Part shown: piece after piece, positions 12,501 through 38,653 of the stretch | How the letters are laid out: every line of letters begins with the position of its first letter | How positions within the stretch are numbered: the stretch's first letter is position 1 | Origin: Branchiostoma floridae | Lineage: Eukaryota; Chordata; Leptocardii; Amphioxiformes; Branchiostomatidae | Direction: 5' to 3' | DNA length: 64,000 bases | Assembly (NCBI RefSeq): GCF_000003815.2 | Contig: NC_049980.1 | Location: 27,096,990-27,160,989 of the forward strand | Translations under genes and position numbers: made by a program | Notes under the pieces: model-generated | The model's database searches: none | What the model saw: only the letters and a program-made list of their open reading frames with translations | What the model was told of the DNA's origin: nothing

Positions 12501-15500
12501 TCAGTGAAGGTTACTTGGGGCAAGTGAAAATGACCATGCACTGGCATGTTAACGATTCAAAATGTGGAACCCTGCTTCTCAAGTCAAACCTACATAACAT
12601 TTTAAATGCTCTGGTGCTGCAACTGTACCGACCCTGCCATACTCAGCAGCCATCTGTATATAAATCATTGAAATGTCTTAAACTTTTGAGCCAGCAAAGA
12701 GTTAGTTTTGGCCAGTGAACATGACCATGTTAATGTTTCAAAATGTGGAACCCTGGCTTTCAAGTCAAACCTGAACAACATTTTAAATGCTCTGGTGCTG
12801 AATCTGTACTGACCCTGTCATACTCAGCAGCCATCTGTATATAAATCAGTGAAATGTCTTAAACTTTCGAGCCAGCGAAGGGTTAGTTTGGACCAGTGAA
12901 CATGACCATGTTAATGTTTCAAAATGTGGAACCCTGCTTCTCAAGTCAAACCTACATAACGTTTTAAACGCTCTTGTGCTGCATCTGTACTGACCCTGCC
13001 ATACTCAGGAGCCCAGGAGATGTTGACGTGGTTGGGGACTGTGGGGGACATGCGGCACAGAGGGGTAATGTTGATGGGTCGGCTGGGACGTTTCTGTTCA
13101 GCCCCTGCCTTCTGCTGTGGGATGTAACCCTGTTGGGAAAAACAATTACAAATGTACTGTCTAGAACATAATTAAAGGTTATTACAGATATCTCTTTACT
13201 AAAATACGGGCACATTCCAAGGAGTCCTGTACAAATATACTTTATCATCATTGACTCAATAAAGTTGCATTGACTTTGTCAAGAAAGAAAGTGTGAACCA
13301 TCACAATTAATAAGGTTTGCAACATGTGGTTAAGGAACATGTCAAAGCTGGAAGATCTGCTGCAGAACCTTAGAAAGCTGCTAGAACTCATTATCAAACT
13401 TGACCTATGTTTTTTGGACCCACACCCACCTACCAAATATCATATGGATCTATCCACACATTTTCAAGTTATGTTGGTGACAGCCAGACACGAATTCACA
13501 CAAACTGCCTCCAAAATAAAACCTTCTTAGAGGGAACTATGCCAGGACTCACAGGGAGTGGACTGAGTTTTCCGTTGATCTTGACACAAATGCTGGGAGG
13601 GAAGTGGTCCTCCTGCTCACAGCTGGTCTCCAGCAGACAGAACCTCAGCTGGACCTGCACATTGTACTCTGGCTTCATACCTGGCCTGATATCCCTGAGA
13701 GGAGTGTAGAAAACATGAACATGAACCAAACAGAACTGACATATCTACATCAGGGCAATAAGACATTCCATTTTTGGTATTTTGCAAAACTTGCAATAAT
13801 GCTGCATGGTAAGGGGTCTTAAACTTTGACATTAGAGAGCAATTGCATCACAGCTGCACATGCATACATGTAACTGTGAAATGGCTTGTAGGACAACTCC
13901 AAGACAATCTAGGCTTTTGTATACTGATGCATAGCTTAATCATTCTTACTCTTAGTAACAAGACTGACTTTTTCTAACCTGCAAAATTGTCAGCTGTTAT
14001 TCTTACTTGCAATAAGAAACTTTTTGCTACAACTTGCAAGTGGGTATTTTGAACTTGATAATCATATGTTGCAATAGTCCTACTTGATGTGAACTGGTTA
14101 CACTAGTTGCACACATTAAACAAATTTGCAGCTGTATTTATATAAGCTTGTCTCAAAAACAAACAAGATGAGAACGCTGACCCATTCTAGCATATACACT
14201 TTACAATATCCTTGGAAAATTTATTTTTTCAAATAATATCCTCACATGACCTGTTCCAATTACGCTAAAAAATAAGTCCTACAAAACAGTGCTGGTTTAT
14301 TTTGATGTAGCCTGGATACCATTCCCCAACTTCAAAATATCTTTCTCATTCCCGTTCATCGGGCTGGGGTTTGGTAATTTTGATGATGACCAGTACCTCC
14401 ATGAAATACAAATAATGTATTAATACAGACGTTTACATATCAATATAAATGATAATGTACCAATATAGATACTTACATAACGATCCTAGCACATAAAATG
14501 TCAAAAATACACCAAATTCTTTCAGCTGCTACAACAATGGTCTCACATAGCTTTGTTATCAAAACATGTCTTATCAGGAACCTGCAGCTTGTGAGAAGAC
14601 TAAAGAGGCATTTAGCCTTGACCCTTATCTATAGTGGAATTGTATAACCTGTATCAGAATATGCCTGTCAATTTATTCATGTTTGCATGGGCTTCACTTC
14701 CTGGTAAGAGGAGAAGGGACATTCTTACAGTGTTTCATTATTATCATAGAAATGTAAGTTAGCAGTTGAAATAATACTGTCCTACAGTGGTAATAAGATG
14801 GAAACACATTTGCCCTAGTCAACATTAAAACCGTGCAAATAAAACCATCACAAACATTTACAGTAATCCCTAAATAATGTGGATGATGATAGATTGTACG
14901 ATTCGTATGCAATAAACCAGTTATCATTATTATCATCATGACTCACAGGCGCCTAGTCTAAATCAAGATAAAGAGTATAGAGAGGGCAAGATGTAGAAAT
15001 CATGTTCTTAGGGCCAGACACTAGTCACTCACAGAAACGTCTCATCCACATCAATAAACACATATTTTGAATCAGGGTTATGTAGTATTAAGTACCTTGA
15101 TGAATTGATGTGTGCAGCTTGCTGGGGTGTCAAATGGAAAACAAAGTACGTTTCTTGGAACCTGCTGTTTCCTCTTGGCACTGAAATGTAAAAGAAAGTT
15201 AGATAAGAATTCTTGATACAATTCTTGTAGCAATCAATAATTTCCTCCAGTTTTCAATAGGATACTAACAGCTGGAGTATAGCATGTACACATGCATAAG
15301 CATAGGTCAGGTCTGTATATATCAACATAATATCCAGTATATACTGTAAATGCAGAAATTTTCGGAGTGGTTTTATGTCTGCGGTTTTCACGTTGACAAG
15401 TCACCGTAAACTTAAAACCACCCGAACACTTTTCCATGGCAGTAAGAGACTACAGTGCATGGTGCTACCACCAACTTAAACCACTGTGAACAGTCCTTTT

Positions 15501-18500
15501 TCCCGAAACAGCAAAATCAAATCCCTTAAATGCATTTACAGTAGTCTCCATATTGTTGAGCCTGAAGAGAAATTATATGCAACACATATTATTTTGATGC
15601 TATTCTATTTGACCAAACATCCACTATGTACATTTTTTAAGGCCAAAACATGACCTGGTACAATGTTGGTCAGTGCCTAGGTGTTGTTGACTTTGCCAAT
15701 GATTATTGACTGATAAAACTATTCATCAGCCAGTCTCTTGAGTTTGAATTACATACTGCATATATGTGGAACTTTCACGAATCAGACCAGCAACATGTAT
15801 AAATGACAAGCTACCCCAACACCTACCTAGACTGGTTGGTTTGATGAGTTCATCGATGATGTCATAGAAAGGCAGTCTCTTAAGTGTGACATCGGGGTGT
15901 ACAGGAGGTAGGTGTGGCGGCAGGCTGCTACTTTGGATGTGGTTGGAGAAGAGCTGCTGTGCCTCTGCCTGGTGACTTATACTCGTCAGTGCAGCCTCCA
16001 GGGGGGTGGGGTTACTGTTGGAGCTTGTGTGCGATATACTGCTGGGCTGGCTGGAACTCATGTTCACGCGCCGGGGAAACCGCCTACGGTACAGCTCCTT
16101 GATTTTCAGCTGGATCGGCAGGCTGCAGCCGTTCCGAACGAGGCTGAGGGCACGCGTCATGAGGTCCTGTTTCCGACCACTCTTGTTGCGCCCGGCGTAT
16201 CCCAGCAACACTTGCAGTTCAGACACTCTGAAGGTCATGATCATATGCTGAAAGAGGACACAAAAAATAATAACAGATTTATTACCCCTGCACACTAGTT
16301 AAAAGTCTGTACAACCAGTTAAAAGACATACACGTAACAAAATCAAATGCATAGTCAGGAAAGCTGCAGCATGTAAAAGCATGATTTGGGGGTTTTAAAC
16401 CTGCTTTTTAAAGTTTAGATACAAATTCTCTACATTTGATACTGGCACTTTCAATTAGACCTTGTATACTGCTCAAAAGAACATGACTTGTGGTTTGACC
16501 ATGCATCTTGGGTACACAGTTGCTAGTGCATATTTCCAGCAAAATCCTTCCATAGTTTCTGATCTACTACAATATTTGCATAACTAAACACATCAGATCT
16601 TGATTCTACACTGACATGGTTGACATACTATATCATTTGACATCAATATGTTATTAATTTGACCTAGTACCCAGGGTTCAAAGTTTGAAATTCCTATAAG
16701 CTGCAGAATCTTGCATCAACATTGTGCAATCAGGCTCTAAATAATTGGTGTATGCTGTAACATACAAGTTTTCAGTCTGCCTACTTCATTGCTTCCAAAT
16801 GTTCCTTGCATGTCATTGAGAATCTTTCATTTGCCGTTTTTCCGAACAGTATTGATCTTATAGACTTGTATGAAGAATGTAAGGCATGTTTGTGACCGCC
16901 TTATGCTACTGTGTCACCGTCACCGGCTGCTTTTATCATTCATAGACCAGTGTATATGTAGGTTATGTGCAGGTATTAGTAGTCACCTATGGCATAAATG
17001 ATGACATAGCTCCCATTTTGACAGTACATGTACTAACCTGCATGTGCAGGTGGCATTTCAAGCTCTTTGGTAAAGAACTGGCATCACTGACATTTAACTT
17101 CCTGAAATTGGACTCATGGTTCTATATCATGCCTGGCTGTAACTGCAAGACTTGCATGAAGAATATCTTACCCTTGAAATGTCATTCAGCTATGCTGTGT
17201 GGAGTCAATTACACATGCTAGATGTGTTGATGGCAATTACACATGATAGAACGTGGTGATGCATTGTTGTAAAATAACGGCTGTTCTGACAGAGGACATT
17301 CAAGGTCAAATGATATGACATTGACTTCCCACATTACTGTTTCTACTAGGCCTAACAATTTGCATCCTATACTGCATTGGTTACCTAACCGGTGGTGGGG
17401 AATGTGCTCAGAGCTATTCTAAATTCTCTTAGTTCACGGCACTTGAAATTGAATTTAAGTTTGGTACAAAATGTTCATGGGTTTATTTATAAATCATATG
17501 CAAAATGTCCTTCACACAAATTTGGTCCTACATTGAGTATGATTTACTGTATAACTTATATCAAACTTTATATATTCCAAGACCTCAAACCTTCGCCAAA
17601 TGACGTTACCCTTCTCGACTGGCGTATTACTATTAATAGGTTTCTCATTATAAAGGTACAGTCGTCTTCTAGTTCTACAAAAATTGGGTTGATCATCTTC
17701 AAACAAATAACAGAAGTTGTCCCAGGTATGCCTACCATACAAAGTTTTTTTTCTTTTAGTATCACTTCCTCATCAATTATCAAAATGAGGTACTTATTTG
17801 TATAATTCATGTGTAATAAGATTCACACTTACTTAACATTCAAATGTTATGTGAAATTCCAGTCATTTACTATGAAATAATGCCATTTTCCCATTGATCA
17901 TACAAATAAGGACTTCATTTGCATAATTTACATCTTCCCTTATTATTAAGCCAGGTCAACATATACTCAGGTCTAACTTTGACCTGTTGATGTTCTGTAC
18001 ATCTGTTGATATTCCTGCCTTTCTGTTTACTGTTAAGTCTAATTTTGCTATCATGGATTGCATTGGACAAATAAATTAGTGATTTTGTACTGAAGGGTCA
18101 TGGTGAAAACTGCAATTGCAAAGCTAAAAACAATGTGAAGATTTCAACATTTACAGTCTATTATATATCAATACTGTGCATTAGGGATCCAGCCGGGACC
18201 CATCGTTTTATTATTTGACAGAATTTTGCTGCTTGTGATGGTGACAATTTTAAGACTATCCTGTCAACCATGACAGGCAAAAATCCATTGGTAAAGATAA
18301 AGAAATATACAAGTTTGAACATGCAAGCCCAAACATCAACAACAACAAATACAAAACAAAAAAATCTTTTTTTCTGATTTTTCCATCAATAGAATTTGGA
18401 CAAAATAGTGGACAAAAAGTCAACATGGCAAGAGATGACTGCTTTTGGGAGGTATGAGGTATGAAAGGACAACTCTTCATGCGCAAGCCACATGTGTAGT

Positions 18501-20004
18501 GTGAGCATGTGACGAAGGAATAAAATTCATAGCTATAGAAATGGAGAGGGACACTCCTAACTAGTACTAGTCCTAGAGTCCTGTTTGGCCCAAGGGCTAA
18601 AGCAACAGTGCTAGATGAAACACTGTTCTCAGAGATAAAGGGGTTGAACAACAGGATGAGTGAGGATGGGTTGTGTAAATTGTTTTGCATTGTTCCTCAC
18701 ATACTTTTTTAAAGGAGGATACACCTGCTACAGTGTTAGTGTTAGTATTTCACGACCTGTTGTAGGCTCTTTGTCACTGATAATATTCAATCGGATCATC
18801 CTTCGGAGGACAGCGTCAGGTATCAAACCCCTTTACGTCGCAGAATCCACCACACTTGGCTAGTAGGAGTGACCTAGTGCGCTTTGCCAAACTGGGGAAA
18901 TTACCGCTCATGCCTCGTCCCCAGTCACTGGGCAACCAAATGACCAAAATCAATAGAGGGTCAATCTGTTATGGTGATTACGTGATGCTTATATACCACA
19001 AATGGGTCACTGCTGAATTCAGTATGTTGGTTATATGAAATAGGCAAGTCAGGCCGAAGTCCCCCCCCTACTTTGCCCCTCGCTGGGTCATCTGGCGGTA
19101 TCCATGATGATGATGATGATGATGATGAATAATTTGCCCCCCCCCCCCCTTAAGACACTGTAAACTCATTTCTTTTTGCAGGGTCTTACTTTCATACAGA
19201 ATCATCGAAGGGGAAAAATTATGGTATCTTTTGCAAATTTGCGCTTCAAACTTCTAAAGTACTGCAGTGATGCTGCATTGCATAGGGAAAATATTCAGCG
19301 AAAAGTGGGAGTATCAGAGAGATAACTGTGAAGATTATAAAACCATCACAAATATTTTCAGATTTACTGTAACTACCAAGTAAGTATAAATTAAAGCGGA
19401 GGTTTTATGAGGTATTTATTCTGTGACCTAATTTGATCCCATAATTTGTAGGGCTGACCCTACGCTACGGTTGCCAGCTCCAAATATATGTTGCTTAAAA
19501 TCCTGCATGTAAAACTACAACAAACATATGTAGGTCATGGTTTAAAAATTACGCAACTTTAACGTCCTTGTTTGAACCTGATGTATGCGGAAACATGGAA
19601 TTTCGAAACGTAACGTTAACATCCGGTTCACATCTTTTCACATCGTTCAGTATGAGACTACATCTTGTACTTGCCTGTACTTTGAAAATGTATTACTGAC
19701 AAATAAAAGAATAAAACCATGTGCAGTAAACAAAGAAGCAACTGACTAATACTGTTTTGAAAATTGGTTCTTCAAAAAACAAAACAAAGGCGGGAAGACA
19801 CCAAAAATCTATATTTTCATCGCCTGGATAGCATTTCGAAAGGTATGCCGATTTGGAAAAGGTAATGAGAGTTGATTGCTTGCCAAAGCTATTGTCGATG
19901 TGTCTTGGTCAAAGATGTGAGATAAAATACATCTCAGGAGATAAATAGGATAAATGAAGCTCAGGTACCTTCAACTCCGCTGCGTCCATTTCACCATCCG
20001 CCAT
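6589..20004 (-). CDS. PIAS: E3 SUMO-protein ligase PIAS (short C-terminal isoform)
   Basis: SUMO E3 ligase of the protein inhibitor of activated STAT family, a nuclear regulator of transcription factors. Coding exons in gene order: 20004-19969, 16247-15827, 15180-15096, 13694-13553, 13129-12995, 12081-11976, 10469-10396, 10028-9934, 9608-9543, 8166-8030, 7100-6589. Phases agree at every junction and give 602 codons plus stop. The start [12 protein letters not shown] leads into the SAP domain, which keeps the LQVLL motif. A PINIT domain follows, with RPSRPINIT visible in exon 5. The SP-RING keeps its Cys/His ligands (CTHLQC, then PTWICPVC), and a SUMO-interacting motif EIIDLTLDD precedes a run of eight Asp. 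Vertebrates have four PIAS genes; only one is seen here. This isoform ends MSDDDFTI; exons further downstream give another C-terminus. Family identity is near certain; the choice of 3' end is inferred. Confidence 0.95.
8172..8660. repeat. 103-bp tandem repeat beside PIAS exon 10
   Basis: About 4.8 copies; ACCAGGAACA recurs at 8172, 8275, 8378, 8481 and 8581. The first copy starts within a few bases of the exon 10 acceptor (exon edge at 8166). Confidence 0.95.
8655..8800 (+). mobile_element. SINE tail copy next to the 103-bp repeat
   Basis: GGGTTTAAATCC (box B-like) and CCCTTGGAGAAGGCACTTTA, ATTTCCTCA and GAGTACC match the SINE tails at 21240 and 55620. Confidence 0.6.
9287..9420 (+). mobile_element. 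Dispersed element copy in PIAS intron 9
   Basis: Contains GAGACTGATAGGCTTGATCC and a GATTCAAACCCAGAACC stretch that is box B-like on this strand. Related to 37914-38165. Confidence 0.5.
10747..11536. mobile_element. hAT-like non-autonomous DNA transposon
   Basis: Ends CAGGGCTCGAAATAC (10750 on) and GTATTTCGAGCCCTG (to about 11531) are 15-bp perfect inverted repeats. Sub-terminal GTGCAAGTAAGTTT and CACCAGTGCAAGTTA motifs recur at both ends. CAGGG termini are typical of hAT elements. No transposase frame inside. A clean 8-bp target duplication is not visible. Confidence 0.75.
11567..11777. mobile_element. MITE family A copy (terminal inverted repeat CTGTAAATGCA)
   Basis: About 210 bp, ends TACGGTAAATGCAG and TGCATTTACAGTA, interior of GCGGTGGTTTTA-type motifs in both orientations. 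TA on each side fits a TA target duplication. In PIAS intron 6. Confidence 0.85.
12461..13003. repeat. 181-bp tandem repeat overlapping the PIAS exon 5 donor
   Basis: Three units at a 181-bp period (AATGTGG at 12561, 12742 and 12923). The third unit runs into the exon at 12995-13129, so the other two carry copies of the exon's 3' end and splice donor. Confidence 0.9.
14815..14872. mobile_element. Degraded MITE family A end
   Basis: Contains AAAACCATCACAAACATTTACAGTA, the right-end region of the family; left end absent. Confidence 0.5.
15342..15543. mobile_element. MITE family A copy
   Basis: Same ends (TACTGTAAATGCAG and TGCATTTACAGTA) and interior as 11567-11777. In PIAS intron 2. Confidence 0.85.
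16248..19968. other. PIAS intron 1
   Basis: Non-coding. Contains a fragment with TTTGGCCCAAGGGCTAA near 18585, a (GAT)n run at 19104-19128 and a poly-C run at about 19136-19149. Confidence 0.6.
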
Positions 20005-20506
20005 TTTACCGAATGTGAGCTCCTAAAAACGTTGTCTCTTGTCGTCTGAGCCGGAAACTCCCCGACAAATTTTCCTCACAATTTACCCGCCCAAACCTGG
20101 TATGACAGAACTATAACAGCACCTCTGAAGCCTGAATTTAGGAACGTCGTACTTTGTAGTGTAGGAAGGACTTAGATCATTTTAGGAAGCTACAAAATGT
20201 GTCATAATTTCCGTAGGTCCACTCCAAATTCGCAAATGAAACTTCCTCCGAGGCGATCACGTGAGGTTGACGCGAGAAATGGCGATAGCAGAAACCGTAG
20301 GGATCTTTTTACGCATTTTTCAATAATAATACACAATAACCAGCCAATACACCTTGAAACAAATAATATCATGCTATTTGTATACTTTTTGATCATTTTC
20401 TCAGTCTTCAACACTTTTTGGTGAAAAATTTGAATAAGGTCAGAGGTCGTCTGCGGTCGTCAGTGGAATGCCTTGGCAGAGCGAAAATTGAAAACCCTCT
20501 GCAAAG
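20005..20506. promoter_or_regulatory. Divergent promoter shared by PIAS and KATNAL2
   Basis: The two start codons face away from each other across 502 bp, so transcription of both genes must start in or near this stretch. No TATA box is evident. The PIAS start codon lies inside AAAATGGCGGA on the minus strand (about 19997-20007), which fits the YY1 consensus often found at TSS-proximal positions. Shared control is inferred from spacing. Confidence 0.7.
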
Positions 20507-34831
<14,325 letters not shown>

Positions 34832-35583
34832 TTGGTTCTTAACCAGCATCAAAGGTTTAATGAGAATAGGAGCTGTACTAGATTCTGAGCCACATTCCAC
34901 ATGACAGCTATACATGGATATTTTTCATATGTCGGATGGGAATATTAAGGTGACCTTTATTGATGGCTGTACCATCTTCCAGCTGTGCATGTCACAGATT
35001 ACCACAGACAATAGATAAGTTCACACTTCTGCAGATCACAAAGCTGCTTGCATAAGTCCTGTATACCTCTCCCCACTCCCCCCCCACACACACACACACA
35101 ACAGTGATCAGCAAGCAATTTTGTAATCAGCAAAGCGTGAGCTTGTCTATTTACAGCAAACTCTTTTAAGGAAATGTGTTACTCAACTCTAGAACAGAAT
35201 TGTTGGAAGTGCTTTTTATGTTTTGCAGTGCAAAATATTCTGACCAGATTTTTCCGTCCATGTATATAGTGTCAGATTGTCATCCTCTATAGTGTTGCTC
35301 TGTTGCATGTATGTGCGGTTTTATCAGAAAAAGATGTTGTTGCCCAGCCTGGCATCCATCCTGTTTTAGATCCGCTGATCTCTGATGGTGAATCAATTGG
35401 CATACCTACATACCAACATATACATAATGATTGTGTTGTTGTACATGCATTTATACATATGTACGTACATACATACATACATACATACATGTCTGTTTCA
35501 GCATGGTAACAGTGATGTCAAACATGCATTTGTAAGTGGGATTTCATTTACACTGCTTCTGGGAAATATTTTATACCCCAAAT

Positions 35584-35589
35584 AATAAA
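35584..35589 (+). terminator. Candidate poly(A) signal for KATNAL2
   Basis: AATAAA about 750 nt past the KATNAL2 stop, in AT-rich sequence. Position is plausible for a 3' UTR; earlier non-canonical signals are possible. Confidence 0.4.
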
Positions 35590-36394
35590 TATGTAAGTTC
35601 CAAAAGTTTCAATATATTAGATGGTGGGAAAGTAATTAGAGTAGAATCGGATGGATACCAGGACAGTTGCCAATACATGGGTCACAAAGTACAATGCTGC
35701 TATGTTGTTCACTAGTAACATTATTCTTATCTATATGTAGCTGTCAAAAAGGGGTTTTGTTTTCTATTTAGTATGCTATTTTCAATCATTGTTGTCAAGT
35801 TTAAGTCATGCCAAAAGTAACTACTGGTATGTATTCAGTTAGAACTATTAGCTTCGTTGAAGTTGAAGTCAGAAAATGCTTTAAAACCTTTTAGATATCT
35901 GATCAAATGCAGAAATATTAGCATGGGACCAAAAACATCATAATTATGGTCTAAATAGCATTGAGAAATGAAGCATGGGTCAATGTAATTGTGAAGAAGA
36001 GCTAAGAAGCAAGAAATGTAAATATTTGTTACATTTGTAGGTTTGCTGGATGGCGATATGTTTTTTATCATATAAAACTGGTGTCTATACAAATGTATAT
36101 GTTAAGGATGCATCATTCAAAGAGTGACACATATGTTTACATGTAATCTATGTGGATAAACTTTTAAGGCCACTGCAATTTGAAAATTATTCACAAAATT
36201 TAGGAATTATTGTACAGCTTGAAATGATTTTCACAAACAATTCAAATGTACAGAAAATGGCAGCTTTTGACACTGTAAGTGCCTTCTGGAGAAGTCATCT
36301 CTCACCATCATTTCATCTCTTACAACTGTAAAATTTAGTAAGTTAACTGTTTAAGAAAGAAAACTGAAGTGGATGTACTGTCATTACTCTTCTA

Positions 36395-36515
36395 AGCAGG
36401 GGTTCGGCTCTGGATGGTTTTGAACTCTCTAAGCAGAGGTTTGGGTCCAGCTGATTTTGGATGTTTTTGTAGGCTTTCTATTTTGTCCAGAGCTTATTGA
36501 CCTCTGCTCAGAGAG
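36395..36515. mobile_element. Foldback element related to 63066-63188
   Basis: AACTCTCTAAGCAGAGGTTT and ACCTCTGCTCAGAGAGTACA share the arm sequence of the NOL6 intronic element. Intergenic, decayed. Confidence 0.6.
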
Positions 36516-37039
36516 TACACTGTCATAGCATTTTTAATAGAAAAAATGTTGAATATCTTGAAAGCAAAGAAAGGAAAATGTAAAATGCATTCCTAAACCT
36601 CAATGAATCTAGACTAACTAGTGTGAATTTTGCTGCATAATTACCTTTTAGAGTGTGTCTAGTCAGACAAAAGTTGACATCACCAGCAAATGTGGGCTTT
36701 ACTTAAATCTTTTACATACATGTTTTTACAGCATATTTTGACAATCTTTGTTGGTCAAAAAGTTGTTATTGTATTAAGATATGAGACCTCTGGCTGAGCC
36801 AGACCGTTTATATTGATGTGGGATTTTCACAGTTTTCATCCATTAAATAGGGCATAATTTATGTATGCTCAACACTATCACAGAGTTGTCAAGATTGTGT
36901 TTGAATTGATAATCTGACTATCTACTAATAAGTTACAATGTAACTCTCAACACAAAGAGTTTAAAAATTAGTACTTTATCAATCATATGGCTATTTCTTA
37001 ATAATTGTGTCATACACCATTGGAAAGCTTTGCTGCCCT

Positions 37040-37310
37040 TTACAATAATGGATGGCATTCAGCACTAAGGACAGGTCTGTTCTGTAACTATGGATAGATT
37101 TCAGAACTTAGGACAGGTCTGTTCTGGATGGATGGATGGATGGATGGATAACATTCATCATCAAGGACACATCTGTTCTGCATGTATATGTATGTACATG
37201 AATATTCAGCACAAGCGGCAGTTTTCTTGTGCATAGATGGATAGAGACAAGCACCAAAAAACAGTTCTGTATGAATGGATCGTGTTCAGCATCAAGGGCA
37301 GGTCTTTGAA
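37040..37310. repeat. Diverged inverted relative of the 42-bp minisatellite
   Basis: Intergenic. Several units read TTCAGCACTAAGGACAGG and GGACAGGTCTGTTCTG, the reverse complement of the early sub-variant in the KATNAL2 intron. The units are decayed, and a (GGAT)n run at 37125-37150 interrupts them. Confidence 0.75.
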
Positions 37311-37402
37311 ATCTTCCCAGACCTAGCTTTAACCCGATGTGTACTTGGTGGTTCCTCTTCCAAGACCCTTAGCCCACTCAAAAAAGGTCGACATCAACTA
37401 TA

Positions 37403-37543
37403 ATGGCTCCGTTCCGAAGGCGTCGCCAAAAAGTTCCCGATCTATTCTACCACTTATCCTACCTGTTACCTTCATTGCAATGGAATCACCCAACGACCCC
37501 TGCACTCTGCAGTGTCAACATGGTGGACAGAGGAGCAAAATAA
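37403..37543 (+). CDS. Small ORF upstream of the zinc-finger gene, doubtful
   Basis: 46-codon frame starting MAPFRRRRQKVPDLFYHL in a locally CpG-rich stretch. No homology recognised. It might mark a 5' UTR exon or promoter of the zinc-finger gene, or be chance. Confidence 0.15.
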   Translation: MAPFRRRRQKVPDLFYHLSYLLPSLQWNHPTTPALCSVNMVDRGAK

Positions 37544-37913
37544 TATTTTGGTCGAGATAAACATTACGTCAAATGACACTATCAGGCGTCCAAATGGTAG
37601 GAAGGATTATTTTCTGGAATGAGGATCATTTTGAGGACAGAAATGCATCCCATCTATTTGTACCGTTGTATAGTGCTTAACGTCTCGACATGACTAGTCA
37701 TGAGAAAAGGGAGTGAGTGAATGAGCTGGAACTGAGCTGAAATAATTAGTCAAAAATCATCAAACCCAACAGGCCAGCTCCTGCACAGTTTTTACACTAT
37801 GGTTGATCAGAGTTTAGGCTCCGGTCTTGCCAAAGAGGATGATTTGTTTGTTCACATATCTGATTATTTAAACTGCCTTTACTTTTAATTAGCAAGCACA
37901 AAATTTTACAAGC

Positions 37914-38165
37914 TGTGTAAGAACAGTCTGATAGGTACGATCCACTTACTCAGGGAAAGATCCCTTTTCTTATGGATAAGTTTAGTGGTATTGTTGATGT
38001 GTTGGACCTGGAGTTTTACGCCCTATCTGGGGTGACATCCTTTTACTCTTGAAAGCTAAATAACTACTTATTTGCATCTGAGAATGTGAAGTGCCTTTCC
38101 GGAGAACACAGCAATGGGACCCTCTACTAGGTAATTGAACCAGTAGCTTTAGGTCCAACAACCCT
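37914..38165 (+). mobile_element. Dispersed element with CTGATAGGTNNGATCCAC
   Basis: Shares CAGTCTGATAGGTACGATCC and AAGTGCCTTTCC-type tail with copies at 9287-9420 and 50945-51200. SINE-like, decayed. Confidence 0.55.
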
Positions 38166-38167
38166 TA

Positions 38168-38547
38168 ACTAGGGGTGGGTACTGGTACAGAAAATTGAGG
38201 TCCAGACCTGAACCTGGACCTGATTTAGTATTTTGTGAAAACATGTGAGTGGACGATACTAAAATGGTCCATTTCACTAAAAACAAATCTGTTTTGTGAA
38301 GTATATGACTCCCATGGGCATTTCAGAATCATACAAGGCTAACTGTCTTTGTACGATAGACTGTAAAACTATATAAACTCTTATTCACTCGTCATTTTCT
38401 TTGACGAGTGAATAAGCCTCAAAACATGTGAATGCCTGATCATGATATCTGTTCATATTCTAATAGGTCCAACATCGGGTCCACCAAATTTTTCTGGCCG
38501 GTCCAACAAGAAAGAAATGGTTTTGTACCGGTACATCACCCCTACTA
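38168..38547. mobile_element. Non-autonomous DNA transposon with AGGGGTG ends
   Basis: Ends AGGGGTGGGTACTGGTACA and TGTACCGGTACATCACCCCT are near-perfect inverted repeats about 380 bp apart. A hairpin with 14-bp perfect arms lies inside (38381-38394 with 38402-38415). It lies just upstream of the zinc-finger gene start. Confidence 0.75.
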
Positions 38548-38653
38548 GTAATATAATTGCCACCTGTACTTTTCTAAATTTTTTTCTGTAGGATTGACCT
38601 CCAACACTTCAAACACCTGAAAACCGTCAAAACAAGATCCCTAATCAGTCAGG

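Larger units (their letters stand above)
34832..38167. other. KATNAL2 3' UTR and intergenic region
   Basis: Contains (CA)n at 35085-35101, (TACA)n at 35461-35490, (GGAT)n at 37125-37150, a foldback element, minisatellite relatives and a decayed SINE-like element. No gene beyond the doubtful small ORF at 37403. Confidence 0.6.

Noticed and set aside
15912-16298. 128-aa plus-strand frame over PIAS exon 2
   Set aside because: Shadow of the minus-strand SAP-domain exon, which matches PIAS residue by residue.
18256-18690. 144-aa minus-strand frame in PIAS intron 1
   Set aside because: No recognisable domain and no phase-compatible splice link to PIAS exons 1 and 2, which join directly.
37403-37543. 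46-codon frame as a firm gene
   Set aside because: Kept only as doubtful; short, no homology, no splice or expression evidence.
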